Position numbers and translations under genes: made by a program. 64,000 bases of DNA from positions 62,001 to 126,000 of the forward strand of contig JBLDXI010000011.1 of assembly GCA_047495785.1 (NCBI GenBank). The letters run 5' to 3'. Source of the DNA: Lepidodermella squamata. Its lineage: Eukaryota; Gastrotricha. Shown here piece by piece: positions 48,602 through 60,766 of this stretch (position 1 is the stretch's first letter; each line of letters begins with the position of its first letter). The notes beneath the pieces were generated by a model. The model had not been told where the DNA came from. It ran no database searches and saw nothing but the letters and a program-made list of their open reading frames with translations.

Positions 48602-49763
48602 TAATGACAGAAGGCTTGTGCTCTGAAATCAATATGTGGCCAATACTGTGGTGCCTTCTGCTGCGCTTCGCTACTCATTACAAATCCGTCGAATGTAATA
48701 CATTTTTTATGAGCAGCGTGTTAACATATCGATGAACTTCACATAAAATCACAAATACGTAAAGATCACCTGAAAAATGTTGATAACAAAATGTATTAGC
48801 ACTGTACAACCTCTCAGAACGCGCTTTACGACCCCATGGTTCACGATTGTCAAGTAGATTCTCAAGTAAATGGATCCGACATTGATCGGATATAGAAATT
48901 TGAACGATAGAGTTGTTGCAATTCCGAATAGAGCGGGACTGGCTTTGAGAAATTGGGAGGATCTAACATTATATGCTGCGTGGCGAAAAATTGGGACAAC
49001 AATAAAGTAAAAAGTATAAGGTATATCAGAACTGTATGTCGTCGTTGTTTCATAATCCAATTTTGCAAACGTGCGACTACGTAGTGTATTTATGCATAAC
49101 TACGTATTGTCAATAGTAGACGCTAATCTCGCGCGCGTCTGCTGACGCTCACACATCAAATATACTGCCACAAATTCGCATATAAAATATATGTGGCCCA
49201 CGCATAAAAACAACTCCTGGCGATAGCGTGCATTGCCTCTTTTCTCACATTTTCTATTAAATAGTAAATCCATTTTTACATGATTCGTAACGTTAAATCA
49301 TTGCCGCATGTAAAATGACGTAACGGAAAAGAAATATTCCTGAAGAACTATTAACAAAATATCCGTACGAGTGATTGAGACTCAGCTCTAGGACCATAAC
49401 ATAGCATAACATTTTCTTTATTCTTCAGCACTTTTGAGATTAAATGACCAGTAAAAAAGAACAGTAGAAAAACACCAAAAAGGCGTGCTGAGAATAAAAA
49501 TCACTCCGGTGTACACACCCTGCCGGACGGTGGTGTCGGAGGAGGACCAATCTAGGGGACCGATCCTAGATCGATCCTAGTCTAGGACCATGAACATTTT
49601 TATTGTGAATGGTCGATAACACCAGAAGCTGAAGATCTAGGTGGATGTCCTTATCCGGAAAACCGGGATCGTCACTTCGGCGTACATCAAGATGAATGAG
49701 GAGTTGAGCGCCAAGTTGACGGGCACGGGATTAATTTCTCTTTATTCACTCACACCACATTAA
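48602..49763. other. Interval between KB and KA, with a coding relic
   Basis: About 1.16 kb. Most is AT-rich and unremarkable, but 49500-49735 is noticeably GC-richer. At 49639-49734 (+) it reads open as about 31 residues beginning VDVLIRKTGIVTSAYIKM, with a stop just upstream and no splice context. I cannot name its source. It looks like a pseudogene or transposon fragment. Confidence 0.45.
49741..49746 (-). terminator. Polyadenylation signal of KB
   Basis: AATAAA on the minus strand, 17 nt beyond the KB stop codon at 49764. Confidence 0.55.
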
Positions 49764-51997
49764 TCACCGAAAGCAAATCACCCGGTTATCGCCTAGAATG
49801 GCCACTAAAATGTAAACATCGCCGTAAACTCTATCTAGAACTGGCAGCAGAACACTGCAAGTCATCGATGCTTCTATTTCGGCTAAATATCGCCGATATT
49901 CACTCTTCGGCTGCTCATCGTCGCTCGAAGATGGACGTTGTTGTAGATATTTCAGGCCGACTGCTTCATAGGTTGAAGCAGTACTCGCGCTGTTCTTTGA
50001 TTCAATTTCGACTGAGCCGAAAACTTGGAGGCGTTTGTTGCCGGAATCTGCGACCAGCAAGTGACCGGCTGCGTCGAAAGCAAGCCCAAGTGGCCGTTGC
50101 ACGGCGCCGGATTGCGAGCCCTCTGTCGCAAAGGTGGTCAGAAACCCAGCCACCAAGCACAATTTACCTGTAGGAATGAAGCGTTTCGAGAAATTTAGAA
50201 AATTCAGAGAATAATAAACCTGTTTTAGCTGAATTTGAAGTTGCTATGGCATAAATGCCCGTTCCTTTATCGGGTTCCTCCAAAACTTGAGCCGTCACAT
50301 AGAACAAGTGAATCTGTGAACTTGTACTATCGCTAACAGCCATCAGTCGTTTAAAACTCGTTGTTCCATTTTTGCCAACCAGCACGTTTCGAGGGGTAAC
50401 CGGCTCGTGAATTTCACTTCCCATGTTCGAATGCAAGGCTAGTCGATATGGCGCGAACGCTAGGTCGTGCCTAACGCTGGGCGCTTCGATTTCGAAAAGC
50501 AGCGAACCAATAGATAGATCACTGTCGTAGCGGCTGGCGAAAACGGCAATGTTCTGTTTGACAAAGGCATCAGCAGAGAAAATCAACTGCAACTGCGAAT
50601 CGCAGGCAAGGCCGAAAAACTTGCGTCGTTTCGCATTCTCGACGTAGAACGGCTCGATCGGCACTCGAGCGGCCAAGTCATTAGCTAGATCAGCGACTGT
50701 TGTGAAGAAAATGCCACGTTCTGATATCGAAATGTACAGCCGACATGCGATATCGTCGAAGCAAGCGTGATTGATCGGCTGAGTGACATTCAACTGCCTT
50801 TTCCAGCGAATTTCAGCTGTTGCAGTGTCGACGCCGAGCACTTGGCCCTGCGAGCAGATGACGAGATTCAGGTCGGCTGCCCCGTAACGGCAAAGTGCGA
50901 TGACGTCAGATTCAGTCCGAAGCCACGGAGAATCGACGACATTCATACCGGACCAATAGTCACCATCGAATGCAGTCGAATCATCAAAGTCTGATTGCTC
51001 GTCAGTTCCGGCTTCTGGAAAATATAATACGTCTAATCAGGGTTCTATGGATTTAGTTTCAACAAAAAGTGCTGGATCCTTAATTTTAGGGTAGGACGTA
51101 AGCCATCAGTTGTTTTAGGGGAGATTTCTGATGTCCCATCCATAACATACCTTCGCTAGTTTCCTGAAAGAAACCGTATTGAAGGGCTTCTTGGGCGGTT
51201 GGTCTTTCTTCCGGTTCGATTGCAAGTAGATCTTCAAGTAGTAGCGACAAATTCTCTTCGTACTGCGTCGGTAATTCAAACGGCCGCTTTGCAGCTAGGA
51301 TCTCGCTGTACAGTAGGAACAAGTCCCCAGAGTGGCTATCGAATGGCAGGCGCATAGTCGCCATTTCGAAAAGCAACACGCCAGCAGCCCAAATGTTGCA
51401 TTTCGCAGAGAAAGCTTCGGCTGATTCGCAAAATTCAGGACTGCAATACGGTGCGTTGTGAGGGAAAGCAAGGCAAAATCCAGGCGTCTCAAAGTCATCT
51501 TCAAAATCGCATATTTTCGCGTATTCGAAATCAGGGCTGACAAAAATGTATCGAGCAGTCAGCCGAGGTGCGATCAAGCTATTTTCATGCAAATGGGCAA
51601 GACCACTAAAAATGTGCAGCAAGCATTGACTAATCGATTTTTCCGGCAGCAAGCGGGTTCGCCGATTTTTCAGGAATTTCCGGAGCGTTACCCATTCGCA
51701 ATACTCACAGACCAAAAACAGAATATCGCTTTCATCGATAAAATGAGCGAAAATCTTGACGAGGTTGTCGTGCTTACTCGTTTTGACCAGATGGTCCAAT
51801 CGCTTCAGGTCAGGCTTTTCGACCTTGAACGGCTTCAACACGACTTGAGTCTTATTTTCGGCTTCGGCTTTTTGATAGGCGAGCTCAATCGGGCCATAGT
51901 GACCTTGCGCAAGGGTTTCGATCACTTCGAAATCGCCGAGGCTCAGCTTTGAAGTTTGAGCTTTGGAGTCGTCAGTTTTACTGCCCTTGCCACCCAT
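49764..51997 (-). CDS. Pseudokinase-NHL propeller fusion protein KB
   Basis: About 681 aa from exons 51997-51151, 51014-50220 and 50167-49764 in reading order. Phases and intron positions are identical to KA. The start at 51997 matches the KA start by alignment. The frame stays open upstream to 52153, but that part has no counterpart. The N-terminus MGGKGSK fits an N-myristoylation signal (Gly2, Ser6), which KA lacks (MAGSGRK). The kinase fold is more degraded than in KA: the first glycine of the loop is Ala (AQGHYG), HRD is APR, the catalytic-loop Asn is Tyr (APRLTARY), and DFG is DFE. The propeller ends in the same NHL repeat as KA. Two stretches of 72 and 81 bp are identical to KA at nucleotide level, which suggests gene conversion. 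Confidence 0.85.
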
Positions 51998-52335
51998 CGA
52001 TGACAGCGGAGGCTTGTGTTGTGAAATCAATATGGGGCCTCTGCTGTTGTGCCTTCTGCTACGCCACGTTCGGTTACTCATTAAAAATGTATGTGATCGC
52101 CCACTTTCTGAATGGAAAGAATGATCAGCTCGATATAAGGCCAACCAAACCACTCAATCGAATACATCTTTACTTACATAATTTGAAGAAAAATCATCCA
52201 ATTTTATTCAAAATATGCATTTATCTTTATCAAATCAGGAAACAAAAATATTGATTATTGATAGTATACAGATGACAGATGGATGAAAATTAAGGTATGT
52301 GTGGCTTAATATGGTGGAATGTGTTGAATGCAATT
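51998..52335. other. Short interval between G2 and KB
   Basis: 338 bp between the G2 stop and the KB start on the same strand. It must contain the G2 3' end (AATAAA on minus at 52203-52208) and the KB promoter. No other feature was seen. Confidence 0.5.
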
Positions 52336-55300
52336 TTAGCGCGTTGCCCAAAGGCGGGGTAGGATGATATCGCTTGGGATGTACATGACGTAGACCACGG
52401 GCGTGCGTTCGGCTTTCTGCAGCCGGGCAGACTGTCTGAGCCAGCGCCCACTCAGCACCGGATAGAACAGGACGATGCTGCTCGATAGTGAGTAAACCAG
52501 TAGGCCAGTTGCGATTAACCGCATCGCAATGCCGTAGCCACCCGGCGCAAGGATGGCGACTATGAGCGACAGGGCAATCGCAACTGTCGCCGTGTTAGCT
52601 AAGGCGAGCCGGATCATGCGAAGTTCAGGCCTGAACCGAGGCAGCAGACGATTCTCACGCAGCTGCAAGAGGGTTGACCAAGCTGCTAAGACTAGCAACA
52701 GGCTCGGGCAGGCGAGACCAGCCGCCCATTCTGCAATCCTGCTGCCAGAGCAAAACACCCACGATACCTCGTAGTAAGTGTCACCCGTCACATCGAAATC
52801 CACACTTGAAGTCACCTGCTTCGGCTTAAGCGGATCAACGAGGAACCAAGTGATTAGGCCAACGCCGATCAGAAGCTGAATGGTGAGAACTCCGAATCGA
52901 ACCAGGCGAACTGCTGCGCGTAACGGCGGTTTGAATCGGAGTGGTTTCACAGGCGGACTCTCTGTGACAATGTGCTGCTCGACGACAGGCCTTGCAGGTC
53001 CGAATAGCCAGTCAAAGGCGCCAGGTCGCGAGATTGACGTCACGAAAAGGCGTCTGCGTGTTGTCAACTTATCTTGAACCAATCTTGAAGCAAAAGCGAC
53101 ATTTCGGATTAAATTTCAATTTTTGGAAAAATCTGAATTTTTTCTTCATTGATTTAAATAAATTTGCATGAATACCACTGCACAAATTTGCATAATTGTG
53201 GTAAATATGCATAAAATGTTCGTTGCACATATCACGTTGGATGAATTTTACTTACTTAGGTTGAGCTGGCAGCGGGGCCTTAGGTTGAACAGAGGACCGC
53301 CGTCGCTTGACCAGCATCCTAAGAGCAAGCACTCGCAGGCTGATAGTCGAGTTGAGAAGAGACGAACCAACCGCGACCGCTGCAAGGCCTGCGCCGCAAG
53401 ACACTTCCGAAGGGTGAGCGAGCGCGTGTAGCAGCAACACTGCAGCCACATCGACCACGACGCATCCGGCCAGGGCGAGTAAGCTCAGGGCGACGTCGAA
53501 ATACATGCGCCGCGCGACTCGCCGAGCTTTGGCCAACACGTAAACCCCAAGGCCGAGTTGCAATGCCACGATGATGCCCGCGGCGATTTGCAAGCTGCTG
53601 ATGTGCAGGTAGCTAGTGGTAGCAGCTAGGCGGTGTTCAACCACCGACAGGTCTTTCGGCCGTTTTCCAGTCGGAGTCTGCCATTCAATGCCCTGCACCG
53701 GGATCACCTGAATGTAAGAAAATTGACTTCCTTTTCGACAATAGGAATACGGGTTTTCCTCGCTATAGTCTTTTTCGAGGTCAACGTAATCTACCCTAGG
53801 ACAAAAGCGAATGTTCGGCAAACAGGAAGAGTCCTACAATGTGGCTCAACCCTACGATTAACTCCCACGCGCAATTAACGAGAGAAATGTGAGAAGATTA
53901 GCACACTGTCCCTTGAATGCGAGAGACATACACTCCGTGTAAATCAAGTTCAAGCGTTTTGGTATCGCAACAACTCACCTCGTATTGCGAGATGTTGTAC
54001 GGGTCAGCGGTAGTTGTTGCATTCGGACGCCGCACAACCGTGTAAGCCAGCCGAGAAACAGTGCCGCTCATGCGCTGAACGATCCACGACTGTTCAGAGT
54101 CGACCTCGAGCCGCGACGAGTACGTCACCCGGCCGATGCGAAGCCCGATGAAGTCGAGCCGAGCCGCTGAGGCATTGACAACTCGAGCGACGAGTTGCGG
54201 CCGCGTGGCGAAATCTCGCAGTGAAGCGTTGAAGTCGCGCTTGAGTTGTCGCTCGGCGTTGTCGAGCGTGACGACTGCCGCCATCATGGTGTCGTGGCAA
54301 GCCTGCCGCTGCTCCCAGTTCAGACACCGCGACCCGCTGCTCACGATAGAGAGTTCCTGCAGTGCAGACTCGAAATGCGAGCCGTTGTAGCCGAACGACG
54401 TCAAGCCGAAGTTTTGCGACGCTTCCGGCACGCTGCCGATGTAGAGCACGAGTTTAGACTGCGCGCGGATCACGTCGCGATCGCAGTAGTTCTCCGCATC
54501 CGGGTTGAAGAAGCAGTAGAATGACACCATGAATATGTAATGGGGCGCCCGCATGCCCACTTCGTAGGCCATGCACAGAAATTTGACGCATCTGCAATAC
54601 AGAGCAAATTAGCATACATGTCCAGGATAACATTAACGAAATTCAGCGATAAGGGTTGTACGCCACCCGCAGACAAATTTCACTCCTGAATTCTGAAAAT
54701 AGGAAATAGGCATGTGTTAATTTTGGCCTGAATGGGTTGAAAGCTTTAAAATTAGAGCTCAGGAAACGTTTTCATGTAGGCGAGGCTTGGATTGCAGCTA
54801 TAGCACAAATATCTGAATAATTTTGTCAGAACTGAGCTTTAGACTTGAAAGGAGAGATGAAATAGAAAAATAAATATGATACAAGAGGCAATTGAGCTTT
54901 TCAAAACTGGGAAGTCATAGAGAAATGCATGGGTATCCATACTGTCCAGTTTATCTAGCCACCCGAAATCTCGACCCACCACCGTCCACAATAGCTAAGC
55001 ACTACTAGAAGAATGTTGTGCTGAAATAAAACAGAAAATGCAGTTAAAACGATAACACGAAGCCTGAAATCAGCAAGGCCGGGGGAACTTCAATCGGGAT
55101 GCGAAATGCTAGCTATCTTCAACGCTTGTCAAAGATAATTAACATTGAGGAGAAATTATTCGATCTACTAATGTGAAGTGCCAAAAGTTTTCAAGCTTTT
55201 CAGGTTTTAGTGGTAAAATTTCCGAATTTTCTTTAATTTTGACGCAAAAATGAAGGAATGTTGTCTGTTGTCCATAAGCAGCCAAACAACCCTGAACAGA

Positions 55301-56058
55301 AAAAGTAACTGGATGTTGAAAGCTTCATGATAATAATAAACCGAATGTTGATATGAAGCTTACGATGCCATGATGGACGTGTCCATGATGACAATTCTAG
55401 CATTCGTCGCTTTGACAGCTCGAACAGCTTCGATCGTGTAGTCGTACTCGGCATCCAGATGCACGAATTCGATGCCGTTTCGTGTGAAAACGCGATGCAA
55501 CTCGTACGCGAAAACGACGTCGTTCCAGTTCATAGTGGTCGCAACCATGGCGACCTGCTGCCAGCCGCCTATCTGCAGTACCGTCAGTATCGCCGGCACG
55601 TACAGCGAGTCGGAGGGGCTGCGGATGCGGTAGACGTTGGAGAAGTACGCCCGGCGGTTGATGAACGGCGGCCCGGTGCACCACGAGCTGAACTGAGTCA
55701 GATGGAAGTGTTTCAGCACCGGCGACACGACGTTGCAGTAGCCAGACGGGCCAGTGACCACGGGCGACACCAACCGCCCGCCCTGTCGCTGCATTCGGTC
55801 GAGGTAGTCGATGAACCCGGCTGGGGATTTCGTTGCGACAACGCCCTCGTCCACCGGCGTCATTTCGATGGCGTAGTCGGGCAGAATGTCGGTTCGTGCG
55901 TTGACGTGGTCGACTACGAATTGCTTCGCGAGGCGGCAACATTCGGACACTCCGGCCGGGGCTGGTGGTACGAATGAGAGAAGGGAGAGCACGTACGGCT
56001 TCGTAACATTCGCTGCCCCTGCATTCGGTAGAGCGACCGCGAGGAAAAGCAACAGCAT
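52336..56058 (-). CDS. GABA-B-like class C receptor G2
   Basis: About 877 aa from exons 56058-55364, 54591-53979, 53833-53256 and 53083-52336 in reading order. Phases are 2, 0, then 2, all consistent; intron 1 is 768 bp. The signal peptide starts MLLLFLAVALPNAGAAN. The Venus-flytrap domain runs to about residue 410, including VVDHVNARTDILPDYAIEM and FLCMAYEVGMRAPHYIF, which align with GABA-B receptors. Seven membrane segments follow, the later ones around VRFGVLTIQLLIGVGLITWF and LLVYSLSSSIVLFYPVL. The loop after TM3 carries a Lys/Arg-rich insert. The outer-loop sequence DFDVTGDTYYEV matches EFDSTGDYYYDL in G1. The tail is short. GABA-B receptors work as heterodimers, so pairing of G1 with G2 is a reasonable guess, not shown. 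Confidence 0.84.
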
Positions 56059-56971
56059 TGCAAAGGCTTCCTTCCAATCAACCAGGTAATTAATAATGTC
56101 TAGCGAAATAAAAAATCAGGTGGACAGCCTCAAGTACTGTATCCACTATATGACATGGCTGATCAGAAATGCTAACACGCAACTTCATGATTGTGCGCTC
56201 ATGTCGTCTTGTCCGAAATCTTGTCGGCGGATAAATTTTGTCCGTTATATCACGCTGAGACACCGGGAAATCAAATCGCTAGTGATAATGGAAATCCTGA
56301 ATACTAAGCGTATGGGGGCGAGATAATAGCTCAATGCAAACTACATTATGTTTTGAAAGAAAAACTTCCTGTTTCTCTGAAATTCAAAGTCCCATTGAAC
56401 TCTGGATCACAGCTTTGCCGGTTGGGAGATGAGCTTGGTCCTGTTTTTTGGGCAGTAACGAAAGTGCACTAAACTACAATTCTGACTAGGCATATCGCGA
56501 TGAACAGCGGCTTCTTAGCTATCCCCGATCGTGTTAGGCCCCCGGGTCGTGACAACAAGTAGCGTCACTTTTCCGAAACTAGACAAATGTGCATCTTTCC
56601 AACCGTAGCTGGTGCGCAGATATCGAATTCTCAATCCCGTTGTTGTTTTCCCAGCGAAATAACGCTGATCAAAATGAGCGGTAGTTTTCCCCCGAAAATG
56701 TTCACGGCTGTAATTAGCGCTGATTTGTAGATTAGAGATGAGTCAATCCTGAATCATTGAAAAGCTACTCTCAAATGAACGATATCACGGAAATTTATCG
56801 AAGAGTTTTTGGAAATGTGAACTTTCTCCGTTACGCTTTTTATTATCTTCATTTACTCAATACTCGAGTATATGAGTATACTCGAATCAGATGCGTCCGA
56901 GTTTCAAGTCTATGGCGTGTGGACGTAAATAATAATAACGATGTGTATGGCAGCTTTTAAAGCGTGAGATT
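56059..56971. other. Interval between L2 and G2
   Basis: About 910 bp on the shared strand, containing the G2 promoter and the L2 3' region. An AT-rich stretch with TACTCGAGTATATGAGTATA-like partial palindromes lies near 56860-56885. No gene was seen. Confidence 0.5.
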
Positions 56972-58882
56972 TCACGCGGCTTTGACGCGAACATCAGGCA
57001 GTGACGTCTGCTGGATCTGACGCTGCTGCTGACCCTGCTGCTGAGTAGAAGCGCCTCCACTGCTCGCGAACGTCACATCGGTCGCCGGTGTCATTGGCGT
57101 TGCGGCGGCAGAATTGCTGATGGCCAACTGCGGTTCTGAGCTCGCATTTTTGCCGAAGAACGAATTCTGGTGCTGCAGTGGACGGGCTCGTTCAGCAGCT
57201 CGCCGCCTCTCCAAGTCTGCATTCAGCTTATGCAACCTTAAGAAAAAAATAAATTAACAACATTTCTATCCATCGATTACGACTAGGAAAGAAATTCGAT
57301 GAGAAATCAATCACCGAATTCGATTTTTTTCTCAATTCAAAGTGTCGTGATAAAAACCGATCGCCTTCGATTTGAAGTATCGATTTGGGATTTCAGGAAA
57401 ATTCAAAAATTTCAGACTAGCCCGCATTAAAAAATTTGAGGTGACCAAGATCAATTATTTTCGATCAAATAGATCACACTCATTTAATCGGCTTATTATT
57501 CAATGGATTTTTGATCCACCAATCAATCAGTTCGATGAAAACATTCGATTTGATTGATTTTACTTGCTTCTCACTTGAATCGTTGTCGATTCCATTTTCC
57601 TTACCTGGCAATTGCAGCTCCGAGGCCGCTTTGGGCGATGGCCTTGTGCTCATCCGCGGCCACATCTGCCTCCAGCATGTGCAGGATACGATTCGACGTA
57701 CTGCGCCGTACGCCGGCCTGCTTCGAGTCGTCGTCATCATCGCTGCGTGCCTCCTGCTGTTTGACGAGGAGGACGCCGCGGCGAGTGAGTGCCGCTGACA
57801 GGTCGGCGATGCCGAGCAGGTCCCTCATGAACAGGAACGAGTACGCGAGCAGGGCCGAGCGCACGAACACCGCCATCAGGTACAAGGCGCTTATCGCGTG
57901 GAACCACGTCGTCCATATCACCATCTGTTTGAAACTTAGTATCAGATTCATTTTCAACAGGTAAAGTTGAACGTGGGGGTCTGCATTTTTCGAAACAATT
58001 AAAAATATATTTTTTTAGTAATTTGTGATAAATTATGAGAAATTTGAAAAATTCGGAATAAATTCGAATAAAATTGAGAAAAATTTCAAAATTTAAAATT
58101 TCATAAGCGAATTTCACAGACAACAAATCTTTAACAAGCCTGAGCCTTTTAGATGTTGGCAACTTACGTCGAGACGTTCGAAATTGAGCAGTGTGTACAT
58201 GAGAAGCGCGTGGAAGACAATGTCGAAGGCCATGTAGATGACATCGCAAGCCAGCCATGTCATTTGAAGCCACCATAGTGACTGAAAAATCAAATCGATA
58301 ATCGATAAATCAACAATTTTTATTGAGTTTCATCCTAAGCATCCTAACTTTTTCTCGGAGGAGTACGACTAGGAGTGAGACGATGAAGAGGAGGCCGTTG
58401 ACGGGCATCATAGCGATGGCCGATGTGACGTAGATGTCGCGTTCGTACCGCGACAGCACCTTCGGCCGCCGCACGAACATGAGCGAGTCGCGCTCGGTCG
58501 GGTCGTCGAGCGGTGCGCCCTCGTAGTTCCAGTCCGTCGAGATGATGCGCCGGTACAGCCGTTCCGCCTCGTCCGACAGGTGCGGGCCCGGCACGAGGCG
58601 CGGCGAGCCGTCCTCGTTCGCGTTCCTCACCGCCATCTCGCGCGCCGTTTTCGCATCGGCCGGCGGCGGGCGGTAGTTGACGTCAGCGTAAATCACGCCA
58701 AAGTAGTAAATCGATACCAGCTCGCCAATCACGAAAATCGATGCAAACTGAGCACAGAAAATTAATTGACAAAATTTCCCCTTGAAATGCTGGTGACTTA
58801 CGACTCCGTGCAAACCGACGGCGAGAACGTTGGAATGTGTCGTGTCCCAAAAGCAGCACCATCTATCCTTGGATTCTTCCAT
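56972..58882 (-). CDS. LAPTM-like four-pass membrane protein L2
   Basis: About 392 aa from exons 58882-58802, 58747-58349, 58281-58168, 57924-57605 and 57236-56972 in reading order. The N-terminus DRWCCFWDTTHSN matches KWCCFWNT of L1. TM1 is around FASIFVIGELVSIYYFGV. A long luminal loop of charged residues follows, then TM2 (IAMMPVNGLLFIVSLLV), TM3 (SLWWLQMTWLACDVIYMAF) and TM4 (MVIWTTWFHAISALYLMAV). The roughly 150-residue C-terminal tail has an acidic run (DDDDD) and is Gln-rich. The donor of exon 2 is ambiguous (GTTAGG at 58348, or a GTACTC 15 nt earlier in the message). The first intron of L1 is absent. An endolysosomal role is inferred only from the family shape. Confidence 0.78.
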
Positions 58883-60758
58883 AGCTTACCTTCTACTGGC
58901 TATTTTGGCATAAATGCGAGAAAACTAGCCAAGTGTATGGCCTTCAAAAAACGTGCGCTGCATGTAAATGCGTCGATTTTTAGCGGTCTCATTGCGCTAG
59001 GTCACGCAATTTCAGCAATTATAATAACGGCAAAACACTGTCACATTTCATTTCCAAATAATTTTGTTGTTAATATTAATGCCAACAACAGCCTGTGCCG
59101 CGATTCAAATGACCGAAAACGATTTCTGTTCACTGAAATGAACGAAATAAAAACCGAAGAATAACGTTATTCTTTGTAACGGTATAATATCGAGAAGTGA
59201 ACAAAACCACACCACATACAACACGGAAACCAAGAGCTGCGAATTTAATTCACGTCAGGCAGGTTGGCTACGTTCGCAGGTTGGGCAACGGTAACAGACA
59301 AACTCGTTAACACGGTAATCCTGTTTAAAGCAAGCATGTAAAACCGCGGCACTTCTAATCACGGCAGATTTGGTATAAGTATAATGTAAGCTACATAAAA
59401 GCACGGCCTAAACACGGTAAAAAACGGCAGTGACAGTCGAGTTCTGGGTTCGCCTATAATTTACAGAAAGAGCAACGGTTAGACCGGAAAGAAAGAGATT
59501 ACGGAGACCACTTCTAAATATATAATTCGTCAAATGAACACGTCTTTCGCTCACTTCCTTGGTCGACTTTGTAATATTGTCGGTCGCTTCACTCAGGCGG
59601 CTCAATATTTGGAGCAAAAAAAAGATGCTCAGCCACTGCAAGATACTGAAGACCCTGAATGCCGTGTTCTCTTACTTCTTTTCAAGAAATAATATGCTGC
59701 AAATGCTGAGGACCTAATCACGTGCTTCAACAGCCACTAAGTTTTAGTATCAGTAGCTTCATTTAGTGATATTTGGACAGAGAAATTCTGTTCTCTATGG
59801 GCGCAAGGTGCTTGTTTTTTTCCTTAGATGCAACATCGTGTATTTGCACGCTAATTTTGCCGAGAGCATTAGCTTGGATATCTCTTAACCGTATCTAAGT
59901 TACAAGAAATAGTTTTACACTCTTGGCTGTAGCTAAGTCATCGTCCCGTGAACTCAAGGCCCAAGTCCACGCGTAGCCGAAGTCATATTTCAACACGGTG
60001 TTGCCTAAGTCTTAGGCAAACCTGTTATAGCCATTTTTTCTAATTAAATTAAATCAACTTTTTTCAAATAATCTGTTGAATTGTCAACAGAAGGTTTCCA
60101 AATTTAAAAATGATTGCGCATCTTACACCGTAAATAGAGCAGGGGCAACAGCGATTCTACAAAATTAGGAAACTTCCGTAGGCAAGCCAATACGTGAACC
60201 ATCGGATCAAATGACGAGAATTGTCACAAATAAATTTGTTCTAAGAAGAAGACAACAATTTTTATGAAGTGTGTCAAGCCTGAGATGGAAGTTTAAACAG
60301 AGACAATGCAATGAAAGTTGAGTACGATGATGAAATAGCTGCTTGATGCGGGAAATGAAGACTGATCGCGAGCTGATCGGCAAATGGCAATAGGCAGTTT
60401 GGCAGTTTGAGTTGCATCGCCAGCAAAGCCTTGTAATTTGGCGCTAAATGACGCAGGTTTTTTTTTATTTCATTCAACAACGTGTAGGCCGAGCAATAGC
60501 TTGGATATCTGGTTACCGTATCTAAATTTAATTAAATTCAAATAATAAAATTGATGCAGTAGCTTTTGGTTGACGCCGCTGCGTGCGCAGTTGATGATCA
60601 TTATGCCGTCATTAAGCCCAAGTCTTTCTTCCCGCAAATTTTAATCGACACATGCCAACCACCCGGCCTCAGAATGCAACCAGGGTTTCGACATTGCTTC
60701 GACCATACGCCCCGACAACACGTCAGGACTGAACGCAGAAAAGGCAAAAAACTGACAG
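58883..60758. other. Intergenic interval with a short dispersed repeat
   Basis: About 1.9 kb of AT-rich sequence upstream of both L2 (minus) and the Cys-rich gene (plus). A motif of about 43 bp occurs twice in direct orientation, at 59859-59902 and 60488-60530, sharing TAGCTTGGATATCT and ACCGTATCTAA. No coding frame was supported. Confidence 0.5.
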
Positions 60759-60766
60759 TATTTAAG
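60759..60766 (+). promoter_or_regulatory. TATA-like box of the Cys-rich secreted gene
   Basis: TATTTAAG lies 62 nt before the ATG at 60821. A start about 30 nt downstream would give a 5' UTR of about 30 nt, common for highly expressed secreted-protein genes. Confidence 0.45.

Noticed and set aside
52000-52153. Upstream extension of KB to an ATG at 52153
   Set aside because: The extra 52 residues have no counterpart in KA and no domain character. The aligned start at 51997 gives a sensible N-terminus.
55397-56077. 226-residue Arg-rich minus frame overlapping G2 exon 1
   Set aside because: An alternate-frame shadow of a GC-rich coding exon. The G2 frame has the signal peptide and receptor landmarks.
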